In this document: positions 39,596 to 47,667 of the stretch, one piece after another
Layout of the letters: every line of letters starts with the position of its first letter
How positions within the stretch are numbered: position 1 is the first letter of the stretch
Origin: Polystyrenella longa
GTDB lineage: Bacteria; Planctomycetota; Planctomycetia; Planctomycetales; Planctomycetaceae
Direction: 5' to 3'
Assembly: GCF_007750395.1 (NCBI RefSeq)
Contig: NZ_CP036281.1
Location: forward strand, 2,379,001 to 2,443,000
Length of the DNA: 64,000 nucleotides
The notes under the pieces: generated by a model
Told to the model about the DNA's origin: nothing
What the model saw: the letters and a program-made list of their open reading frames with translations, nothing else
Databases searched by the model: none
Made by a program: the position numbers and the translations under genes

Positions 39596-42481
39596 TTATC
39601 GCCAATCACCACTCAGCACAAATGCAGCCCAGAAATAAGGGGGGCTGTTTTTCGGATGGCTTTCTTCTTTTATTTGTTTATTGCGGACGCGAAAATCTCG
39701 GCGTGGACCTTCTCGCAACATCCAGAGTTGGGCTTCACGCATGGCGGGAAGCATGTCCATCTCTTTTCTCCAGAAGTTATCGTAAAAACGTTCCATAAGG
39801 CGTCGCGTCTGATTGTCATCTACTTTCCAAAGACTGGAGACGACAGTTTTTGTACCGGCGACTTGAAATGCCCGTTGCAGTCCCAAAACTCCTTCACCGC
39901 CGGCCAATTCTCCGAGACCAGTTTCGCAAGCGGATAACACGGCGAGTTCAACCCGGCGAAGATCCAATTCGGCCACATCAAGAGCAGTTAAAACTCCATC
40001 GTCTCCTTGGTCGACCGGTTGATTGGCTCCTGCAAACACTAAACCCGATAATAGACCGGGGTGATATGCCATTTCAGATACGGAAGAGTCGCCCCCACGA
40101 CCTTTGGTCATTTCCATGGCTGATCGCAGTTCTTCCGGAGCAAAAAAAGCGTGAGTGGCAAAATGCAAATACTCAGCACCAGGTGCTTTGTCTCGTACAT
40201 TCCCTTCCGATGCATTTCCGTCAGTAAGTAATGTAAGATTGCCATCGTCGTAGACTCCTTTGAAGGAGTTCGCGATGGTAAGTGCTTCGCCACGAGTCGC
40301 GGGGAGATCTGACCAATGGTAGATTCCGCCCGCCCTTCTCCGGCGCCTCGCTTTAGGCTTTGGAGTTTCAGGTTCCTGCTCGGGAGTGACCAGATTCTCA
40401 AAATCGACTCCGCCCACAACAAGCATTGCCAAGGGCTCATTATCCGGAATATCGAGTGAGGGTGGTCCCAGAATCTGCGGTAACAATTGAGCGACCGGTA
40501 GAATGGACAACAGATGGTCTTCCAGTAGATACGTATCTGCCGCGCTGCCTGGAAGGGCCGAGAAAGGAATGCGATTAAGGGAGCCATCAGGTGAAACGAG
40601 TACCGTCATATCGGGTGAGAGATGTTTAGCGATTGGTTCCCAGACAAGTTCACGAACTACCTTAGCAGCAGATCGCTCCTGTTGATGATTTCCAGTTGTC
40701 TGGAGATATCTTCGCCATTCGTTCACCGCTTTATTGATCGGAACCGATTCGCCTAAATCGATTAATACAGGTTTATTCCCTTTCAGGGAGACAAAAACAG
40801 CGATGTGTTGTTGTCCTGGCTCAGTCAACGACGGACCTGTCGGCGCTACTTGTAGGAATTCAAAATAATCGACCAGAATGCAGTTCTCGGGGAAATTGGA
40901 TTTCCAATGATCATAGGAAAACTGCCCAAGGGTTGCCGCATTCGACTTCTCATGGTTGATCAATTGTTGCTCAAGAGCTTCCTTTTCCTCCTTCAATATC
41001 TGAAATTGTTTCTCACGCGATTCTTCTCCACGCGAAGCGGTCGTCATGGCGAGGTTGGTAAGCTGTAATGTTGCTGTTTGTAGTTTGTGAAACACGTCTC
41101 TTAACTCGGGATGAGAACGGCTTAATTTCATCCATCGTTCACGAGAAAACACACTTCCTTTGTACCTCAATACCCATTGGTAAAGACTATTAGTATCAAG
41201 TTCGCTCCGATTGGATATCGAAAGGAGATGGTTTAAATATGTCAGGAACTGGGAGTTCGTTTTAAGCTGCTGTTGTTCTGTTTGAACCCGGCTCGCCATT
41301 TCCGCAGTGGTCTGTGCGGTGTCTATCGCTTCCAGTAAATAGGGGATCGACTGAGCATAATCCCCTTGCGCATCGTAAAGACGAGCTAAGTCATACTGTG
41401 TGTCGGCAGTATCAAGATGATGAAGTCCAAACAATTCTGTTCGCAGTACTAGAGCTTCTTCAAGTTGTTCTTCTGCCAAGTCATATTTCTGCATGCGAAC
41501 ATTGTGCAGCCCGGAATTGTTCAATGTCCTCGCGTAATCCGAATGTTGCTTGCGGTAGACTCGTTCAAAAATGGCTAAAGCTTGCTGGTGTAATGTCTCT
41601 GGTTCCTGCAATTCACCTTTGCGACTCAATAGTAGCGCCATTGATTCCAGGACATGTGCATACTCAGGTGAATTATCTGAGTGGTTATTCTTCGTGAGCA
41701 ATAACGATTCTTCTAGCAGCTTTTCAGCTTCATTACTTTCCTGTAACCGTTCATGAACTAACGCCAGATTGTGAAGGCTGGGAGCTAAAGACTCAGGATT
41801 GGATTCCGGCTGTCGATAAATAGCAACTGTTTGAAGATAATACTTTTGAGCCTCAGAGTAATTACCCATCTGATAAAAAAGATTGCCTAAACCGTTGTAG
41901 GCACCTGCGAGATCATCGGGAGAGTCTTCCAAATCCTTTGAGAGCGTGAGCGCCTGGTTCAGGTTAGATAGAGCCAGCTGATAATTCCCACGTTCAACAT
42001 ACATGCTTCCTAAAGCTGTGTAGCAGGCAATCGTCTCTTGATCGGGCTCCTCAGATTTTGAAAAAGAATGTTCTTGTGCTGTTGTCAAAGCTGCTTCGAA
42101 CATCTGCTGAGATGATTCATAATCTCCCAACTGAAGATAAAGACGCCCCAAATCTGACTGGAGACTTCTAATATGCAGCCAGTCTGTAACCTCATCAGAG
42201 CCAGCGTCTGTCTTGGGAAATTCCTGGGATAAACTAAGATTGAGGCTGGCAACTTGGGATTGTAGTCCCTCGAAATCAGTGGGGAGCTCCCGCTCATAAG
42301 AAAGCCGAGGCTCAGCGTAATCGTCTGTCGCACGGGAGGGGGCGAGAATGATCTGCGGCTCAAATACAGCCTGAGCCCACGTGCAATCGCTGCACCACAA
42401 ACAGCAACTGGAAAATCCCAGCCAGAGACACCAGGAATAAATTGATGATCGTTGATTTTTGGATGGAGAGCTCAAAGACAT
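39596..42481 (-). CDS. Exported TPR-CHAT protease
   Basis: 961 residues from the ATG at 42481, with a GGGGGAG ribosome site just upstream; a TTG 24 bases further up is also in frame. A signal segment (SWCLWLGFSSCCLWCSD) is followed by seven or more TPR units (DLGRLYLQLGDYESSQQMFE, AYNGLGNLFYQMGNYSEAQK) to about residue 420. A coiled-coil linker precedes the CHAT domain at about 560-960, with FATHAFFAPEE (H777) and LSACETGLGEL (C852). The dyad is intact. The C-terminal half (VAGTKTVVSSLWKVDD, FWAAFVLSGDWR) is very similar to that of the 2109-residue CHAT protein, so the two are paralogues. Target unknown; an envelope location is inferred. Confidence 0.94.
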   Translation of the reverse strand: MSLSSPSKNQRSSIYSWCLWLGFSSCCLWCSDCTWAQAVFEPQIILAPSRATDDYAEPRLSYERELPTDFEGLQSQVASLNLSLSQEFPKTDAGSDEVTDWLHIRSLQSDLGRLYLQLGDYESSQQMFEAALTTAQEHSFSKSEEPDQETIACYTALGSMYVERGNYQLALSNLNQALTLSKDLEDSPDDLAGAYNGLGNLFYQMGNYSEAQKYYLQTVAIYRQPESNPESLAPSLHNLALVHERLQESNEAEKLLEESLLLTKNNHSDNSPEYAHVLESMALLLSRKGELQEPETLHQQALAIFERVYRKQHSDYARTLNNSGLHNVRMQKYDLAEEQLEEALVLRTELFGLHHLDTADTQYDLARLYDAQGDYAQSIPYLLEAIDTAQTTAEMASRVQTEQQQLKTNSQFLTYLNHLLSISNRSELDTNSLYQWVLRYKGSVFSRERWMKLSRSHPELRDVFHKLQTATLQLTNLAMTTASRGEESREKQFQILKEEKEALEQQLINHEKSNAATLGQFSYDHWKSNFPENCILVDYFEFLQVAPTGPSLTEPGQQHIAVFVSLKGNKPVLIDLGESVPINKAVNEWRRYLQTTGNHQQERSAAKVVRELVWEPIAKHLSPDMTVLVSPDGSLNRIPFSALPGSAADTYLLEDHLLSILPVAQLLPQILGPPSLDIPDNEPLAMLVVGGVDFENLVTPEQEPETPKPKARRRRRAGGIYHWSDLPATRGEALTIANSFKGVYDDGNLTLLTDGNASEGNVRDKAPGAEYLHFATHAFFAPEELRSAMEMTKGRGGDSSVSEMAYHPGLLSGLVFAGANQPVDQGDDGVLTALDVAELDLRRVELAVLSACETGLGELAGGEGVLGLQRAFQVAGTKTVVSSLWKVDDNQTRRLMERFYDNFWRKEMDMLPAMREAQLWMLREGPRRDFRVRNKQIKEESHPKNSPPYFWAAFVLSGDWR

Positions 42482-42673
42482 TCTCCCCCTTGTGTTAAAT
42501 CTCAACCGGAATGAACAATACCAAACTCCTGTTCCATTATGTCTACTCCAAATCTCTTCCTGAAACCTGTATCATCCGATTATCGCGGTGAGTATAAAAT
42601 GATCCTCTGATAAAAGAACAATTCAGCGTAACATGCCGTCCAGAGTGCTTCTCTCAGTATGAGTTCAAAATGG

Positions 42674-43132
42674 TCATCTTGATCCTGTTCTTGATTCAAT
42701 TCGAGTCTGAATCTGTTGAGTAGGAACTTGTTCGACTTGGACATCTTCAGTTGGTGCTTCCGGCGCGGGTGCATCTGAGGTATCGCCCATTATTGTTACT
42801 CCTATTAAAGACAATAGCAGACCGACGGATCCGTAGAGTGGACGACTACTCCCGTCCACTTTTCCATAACCGAAGAGCGAGAGAAGCCCGAATATAAAGG
42901 CCCCTGCCATGGCACAGAAAATGATCACGACAAAAAGGAGTTGTGTCGCGATAACCAGTAATGAAGGTTCTTGGCCGACTTGTTCTGCCGAAGTGAAGTT
43001 ATGCAGAGCACCGATCACGGCAGAGCTTAGGGCGCTAAAAATGATCCCAAATATCGCAAGTAGAATCGCTGTTTTTCCAAACGCAGGTAAAAAACGTTTT
43101 TTCTCGACGGGAGTTTCAACTTCTAAATTCAT
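42674..43132 (-). CDS. Small three-helix membrane protein, unknown function
   Basis: 152 residues, ATG at 43132 with GGAGA upstream. Three hydrophobic helices are clear (AILLAIFGIIFSALSSAVIG, LLFVVIIFCAMAGAFIFGLL, GSVGLLLSLIGVTIMG). The C-terminal tail is acidic/Gln-rich (APAPEAPTEDVQVEQVP) and probably soluble. It lies 59 bases downstream of the caspase-like gene at 43192-44967 on the same strand, so it may be cotranscribed and could anchor or assist an envelope process. No family recognised. Confidence 0.8.
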   Translation of the reverse strand: MNLEVETPVEKKRFLPAFGKTAILLAIFGIIFSALSSAVIGALHNFTSAEQVGQEPSLLVIATQLLFVVIIFCAMAGAFIFGLLSLFGYGKVDGSSRPLYGSVGLLLSLIGVTIMGDTSDAPAPEAPTEDVQVEQVPTQQIQTRIESRTGSR

Positions 43133-43191
43133 GCGTATTCTCCAAAAAGTGTGAAGTTGTTTCTTCTGAAATGATTAGGGATGAGAGTTAT

Positions 43192-44967
43192 TTATTTGGA
43201 TTCAATATCCTGATTGAACGTTCCCGTCTTTAGGCGTTCGGTAGATTGCTGTTGGTATTTATCCAGGAGGGTCTCCATCAAAGCTTCGGAAAATCTTTTA
43301 TCTGAAGATATTCTGGAATAGACATCGGCATAATCAATCGTGGAGTAGGTCAGCCCATTCAAATCGCTGGTCCAGATGTAGCCCACATTCTCGGCCTGTG
43401 ATCGGAGCAAGGCCGTCTGTTCTGCTCTCAGTTCGCTCTTGCAGGATTCAGCAAACAGCAATGGGAAAACCTGTCCCTGTTTTCCTGCTGAGAGGATAAG
43501 CTCAACAAACTCCTGTTTGGTGGTTCCCTGGTAAGGAACGATAGGCTTGCCTTTCTCATCCGTACCTAAAGTATTGTCAGACATTGGTTCCAAGGTCCCA
43601 GTTTTTCCCCAGCCCATGTCCTTATCGAGATAGCCAAGTACTTTTATGCCCAACGTATCATTTGCACTTGGGTCTAAGGTATCGTCCGCACTTGGATCCA
43701 AGGTGTTGTCAGAACTAGGATCCAATAAGTCCTCATTATCGAGCAGGTCTTCATTACCTAAAGTCTCGATGGGGTCCGGTAAGCCGAATTCTTCAGGAGT
43801 GCCAATTAATAGATTCAGAGCCCGCTCGGTAAACAGGCTCTCTTGGGATTTCGGATCCAATTGAGCGAGCCGAATGGGACGGTTCTGCTCTCCCAGTACC
43901 AGTTCAACCACAGCGGTCTTTTCTCCAACCAATAATGGTTCTTTTGATTTCGACAAGATGAGCTTTCCCTCAGTGAACACGATTCCTTCACCCGAAGTTG
44001 TCTGTAACGGTTGCTCGAGTCGGTCGACGAGAACAATCTCAGTTCCATGCTTGACTAATAATAATCGCCCCAGATATTCAGCCTGCAGACGGCCGTTGAG
44101 TTCGTAAACTTTCCCACCATGACATAAGTCGATCGGGTTACCAGAGGCGTCAGTCAGTAAACGTCCTTCTTTGATGAAGGGACTGACTTGTTGTGAGAAG
44201 CTTTCTTGCAGTTTGGTAACTAACTGATCGCGAGTCATTTTATCGGTATCAACCGAAACTCGTGTGGTCAGCAAATAATCACGACTTCCGTGGGATTTCG
44301 TCACGAGCACATATTCGTGGTTCTCAGACGGAAATAGCTGGGCGACTTTGGACAACACAGCCTGTAAAGTCTGGGGACTCGCTAAAGGCCAGGCTTGCAG
44401 GATGGATGTTTTGAGAGTGGGAAGTTCAAAGCTTTCTTTTTGATACTCTTTCCCCGTTCTGGTGAATTCCAATTCTGAATTTCTGGCCAGAATGTTGGTG
44501 ATAATGACAACGGGGGTGTTGATCTCTGCAGCTGAATTGGCTCCAGAATGTTTGATCGACTGTATGTCCTTGTTCACAGCATCTTGGAACTGGACTGCGT
44601 CCCGTTCGATACTTGCTGCCAAAGCTTTTATTTCGGGATGAGAGGAGGATCGAAGCCAACTGGTAATCGTCTCCACATTTCTGGCACCTTCCCCTGCGTA
44701 CGAAGTGTCATTGGCGTAATAGATCAGCACCTGAGTCTTAGCAGGATCACCAGTCACCGAATGAAGTTTGAGCGGTTTGTTCAGATCACGACTCTCTTGT
44801 TGCAGTTGTTGTAAAACAGCTTTGCCTTGTTGATTCGATTTTATATTGGGCTTCTCTGCAGCATGCGACAGCAAGGACCCACCCAGTGTCAAATTAAACA
44901 GGCTCAATAGAAAGAAACAGCAGGTCCATGCTCTGCTATGGAATGGTCTCATTTGTAACGTACTCAT
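43192..44967 (-). CDS. Exported protein with a divergent caspase/clostripain-like (clan CD) fold
   Basis: 591 residues, ATG at 44967 (a second ATG five codons in). A signal peptide is visible (CCFFLLSLFNLTLGGSLLSHAAE). A first strand-helix unit (KTQVLIYYANDTSYAGEGAR) is followed by EYVLVTKSHGSRDYLL with candidate catalytic H226, then an insertion of about 280 residues, and VFPLLFAESCKSELRAE with candidate catalytic C509. Strand-HG and strand-xxC in this order, followed by AENVGYIWTSDLNGLTYSTI, match the clan CD plan seen in clostripain- and caspase-type peptidases. The insertion includes an 8-residue acidic repeat (DPSADDTL). The assignment rests on motif order and not on overall similarity. 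It would be the fifth cysteine protease of the locus. The small membrane protein follows it on the same strand. Confidence 0.8.
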   Translation of the reverse strand: MSTLQMRPFHSRAWTCCFFLLSLFNLTLGGSLLSHAAEKPNIKSNQQGKAVLQQLQQESRDLNKPLKLHSVTGDPAKTQVLIYYANDTSYAGEGARNVETITSWLRSSSHPEIKALAASIERDAVQFQDAVNKDIQSIKHSGANSAAEINTPVVIITNILARNSELEFTRTGKEYQKESFELPTLKTSILQAWPLASPQTLQAVLSKVAQLFPSENHEYVLVTKSHGSRDYLLTTRVSVDTDKMTRDQLVTKLQESFSQQVSPFIKEGRLLTDASGNPIDLCHGGKVYELNGRLQAEYLGRLLLVKHGTEIVLVDRLEQPLQTTSGEGIVFTEGKLILSKSKEPLLVGEKTAVVELVLGEQNRPIRLAQLDPKSQESLFTERALNLLIGTPEEFGLPDPIETLGNEDLLDNEDLLDPSSDNTLDPSADDTLDPSANDTLGIKVLGYLDKDMGWGKTGTLEPMSDNTLGTDEKGKPIVPYQGTTKQEFVELILSAGKQGQVFPLLFAESCKSELRAEQTALLRSQAENVGYIWTSDLNGLTYSTIDYADVYSRISSDKRFSEALMETLLDKYQQQSTERLKTGTFNQDIESK

Positions 44968-45023
44968 CAGTTCGCCCTATTTATCTGATTTAGATATTAA
45001 ATATGAAACTGGTCCTGTTAGCG

Positions 45024-45109
45024 GCCCTGAAATTCTCTGATGGGTCATGCTAACCCTTGTATTGCAGTCTCTAACTTGTCCACCACTAGATTTCTGGGAT
45101 GGGTTCTCA
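45024..45109 (+). repeat. Palindromic intergenic repeat, copy 3
   Basis: It begins GCCCTGAAATTCTCTGATGG and ends TTCTGGGATGGGTTCTC, matching the copy at 52676 at both arms while the centre differs. It lies upstream of the gene starting at 44967, in the gap before the next gene's end. Confidence 0.65.
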
Positions 45110-45257
45110 TAACAGCTTCCGTCGCTCATGGGCGCCATTGGGCTCCAATCTGGATGGTGCCGTCTTGACGTTTGTATTTATCTTTTCTTTGGTGTTCGCC
45201 TTCTGAGTTTCTCCGAAAGTTTCACAACTTTACCGCTAGTCCAGTTCGATAGATAAA

Positions 45258-45288
45258 GATCGCGTTCCACTCATGATGGAACGCGATC
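45258..45288 (-). terminator. Intrinsic terminator after the gene at 45321-46439
   Basis: A perfect 12-base-pair stem (GATCGCGTTCCA / TGGAACGCGATC) with a seven-base loop. On the minus strand it is followed by TTTATCT. It lies 33 bases past the stop codon of the helical-domain gene. Confidence 0.8.
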
Positions 45289-45320
45289 AATGATGATCTC
45301 TCAATAGACCTTAACTGGCT

Positions 45321-46439
45321 TTAGCGGCTCCAGAAATTAGGAACAGTTCCCAGGTGTTTTCCACCACCCGATTGAAAACCCTGATTCTGCTGCTGCTGTT
45401 GTTGCCCTGGACGAACCCAAACTTTGCCATTGGATTGTTGGACGATGCGTCCCCCTTTCTTGGTGTTAAAGTTGTAATAATGTTGTTTCGTGCGCGGGTT
45501 ATATGTTTTTTTGGCCTGTCCAGCGTATTTCCCTCCAATGGTAACCCGACCACCTTTGTTGATATTGACATCATTGAACTTTCGATAGCCCAGGTTTTTC
45601 ATACGATTTCCACTGGCTCCCTGGTATTTGGGGGGCTGAGTTTTGGGAGGAGGATTCCAGCCAGGAGCGGGTCCAATAATGGTTTCAGATTCCTTCAGTT
45701 TAAAGTTCCCTAAAAACCCACCACGGCTTGCTCCAACGAGCGACGTTAATGCTTCAGCTTCCTCATCAACTTCTTCACCGACTGATTGTTCCGCCTGATC
45801 AATCTTACTATTGAGCCAAGTCTTCAGATTTTCTGGCAATTCGGAGATACCGACATCCACTCGTAGTTCTCCAAGTGTTTTGCGGTCAGAAATATTCTCT
45901 GCCAGTTCAATGTTGTCGGCCAGTTCCTGAGCAGCGGCGACATCTTCAGGTGGAGTGTCGACGTTAATCTCGGCAGGAGGAATGATGGCTCGACTTTCTC
46001 CACCCAACATCGTGGCTGCCTCCAGTTGCGATGTCAGCTCTTCGTTATTAGTCGCTTTGGCCACTTTGTTCAATCGAGCTAGGTTGTCCTTATCGTTTTT
46101 GTTGACAGCCATTTTCATGGCCATCTGTAACAATCTGTTGGAATCGATCTTGGGATGATTCCGTAGCAGGATGCGTTCCGCTTCTGCCAATTGCAGCGCG
46201 ACATCGGTTACACCAGTGGCGTTCCCTTCAGCCAGTGCGTTGGTCATCAATTCGAAATCGACCATCCGTGTGAACGCGGGGTCATTCCAATCAGAAAAAT
46301 CATTCTGTACTTCTTCTTCAGCCATAAACAATTCGATGGGAGGTTCTTCATCTGCCGGTGTTTCCGGTTCAGGCTCTGCGGAGAGTAAGAGTGCGGAAGT
46401 CATACATACGATGACACTGGTAAAAATGTGAATTCTCAT
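45321..46439 (-). CDS. Exported helical-domain protein, unknown function
   Basis: 372 residues, ATG at 46439 with AAAGGACC upstream. A signal peptide (FTSVIVCMTSALLLSAEP) precedes an acidic Pro-rich linker. The helical segment at about 77-146 (TDVALQLAEAERILLRNHPK) is similar to one in the Q/P-repeat protein at 31254-33236, aligned over roughly 70 residues with shared DVA-QLA, LLR-H and LARL/LDRL positions. A second helical region (150-245) and a glycine-rich basic C-terminus (GGRVTIGGKYAGQAKKTY) end in a Gln run. The last part resembles small surface proteins. It has its own terminator at 45258. Function is unknown. Confidence 0.86.
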   Translation of the reverse strand: MRIHIFTSVIVCMTSALLLSAEPEPETPADEEPPIELFMAEEEVQNDFSDWNDPAFTRMVDFELMTNALAEGNATGVTDVALQLAEAERILLRNHPKIDSNRLLQMAMKMAVNKNDKDNLARLNKVAKATNNEELTSQLEAATMLGGESRAIIPPAEINVDTPPEDVAAAQELADNIELAENISDRKTLGELRVDVGISELPENLKTWLNSKIDQAEQSVGEEVDEEAEALTSLVGASRGGFLGNFKLKESETIIGPAPGWNPPPKTQPPKYQGASGNRMKNLGYRKFNDVNINKGGRVTIGGKYAGQAKKTYNPRTKQHYYNFNTKKGGRIVQQSNGKVWVRPGQQQQQQNQGFQSGGGKHLGTVPNFWSR

Positions 46440-47667
46440 TGTCAGGTCCTTTAGATAGGAATGATTGATAAGTCATACTTAAACTGGGAGGTTCTTCTCC
46501 CCACTGCCTAATCGAAAGCAATGACGATGTCGGACAAATTATCTTAAAAAACGAGTAGTTATCGTGTGGATAACCTGAGAGGAACGATGAACCTAAACGA
46601 TAAGTAAGCGGAAAACGGAAAGCGGAATGAGGTACAGACAACGATTCTATGCACAGCTTTATCTTCAATAATCTACAAGGAACATTCCGTAACCAATATA
46701 AAATCAGACGTTTGTCTGAATGAGTACTCACAGGAGTCTAAATGAAAATATCTAATCCTCATTCAATGAGATTCTGAAGGGTTCATATTAGAGTCGAGAT
46801 TCCAATGAAAACGTTTAGAACATATAGGCTGAACTTCCATAAAGTATTCAAAACCATTTATCATGTGTTTTTGGTTCTTTTCGTAGTCAATGGTGACTGG
46901 AACTATGAATATAAAACCTTGAAGCCTATCACTTTGAGTGAGAGCTTATGTCTCTTCCACTGATGAAACTTGGTCAATTCCAACCTGAGCAATTACCTGG
47001 AGTCGTTTACGGACCTTGCCTATTCAGGAGGTACAGTCGCCCTTAATAAGAACAAATGCCTGTAACATAAGAGGGCACAGTGGCCTTTGTGGACGCGTTC
47101 ATTAGAGGCTTGATTTCAAGGCCCGTACTGCCCTGTTACCTACAAAAGCTGTATGAACTGCTCCTGCATACTGTGAAAGAGAACTCCATCTAAGTAGCCG
47201 GTTGAACTCACGGAGCTTGTTCAAAGTCGGGCACAAAAGTGCCGATATCACAGTGCGAAAAGTACTGAAGCCGTTGGTTCGGGATTACCCCGCAGCTCAG
47301 TGTTGCTGGATATGTAAACGGTTCTAAAGGAGCACTGAGAGAGCTTCTACGATTCAATCTGTCACTCACGCGTCTTGAAGATATCCGCGATTCCACTGTA
47401 TTCGGTCGGATGTTATCTTATTGAACAAAGAGAGCTCAATTGCTTCTTTTGGTCTAAGAGCGTATGGATGCGTCTGCTGTCAGGAACAGCCGTGTGTCAT
47501 TACTTGTTTTAATGCGGAAGAGCTTTTGTGAGGCTGGATGTACGCTGCGAATATCTCGCTCGTCGGTTCAGTTTAGTGGAACTCGACTGTTTGTCCGTTG
47601 TCTCAAGTGAATCATAAATGGTCTCCGACGTATGGTGCAAACAATTGGACTCGAATACGCTGGGCCC
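46440..47667. other. 1.2 kb region without a recognisable gene
   Basis: Only short open frames with no ribosome site and no protein-like composition are present. It is probably decayed coding DNA plus the region upstream of the gene at 46439. No long hairpin, IS end or RNA gene was seen. Confidence 0.35.

Noticed and set aside
17319-42481. TPR-CHAT proteins as part of a type III-E CRISPR (Craspase) system
   Set aside because: No Cas7-like, Cas11-like or CRISPR sequences are nearby, and all three proteins have signal peptides, which does not fit a cytoplasmic RNA-guided complex.
46440-47667. Small genes in the 1.2 kb gap
   Set aside because: Open frames are short, lack ribosome sites and show no protein-like pattern.
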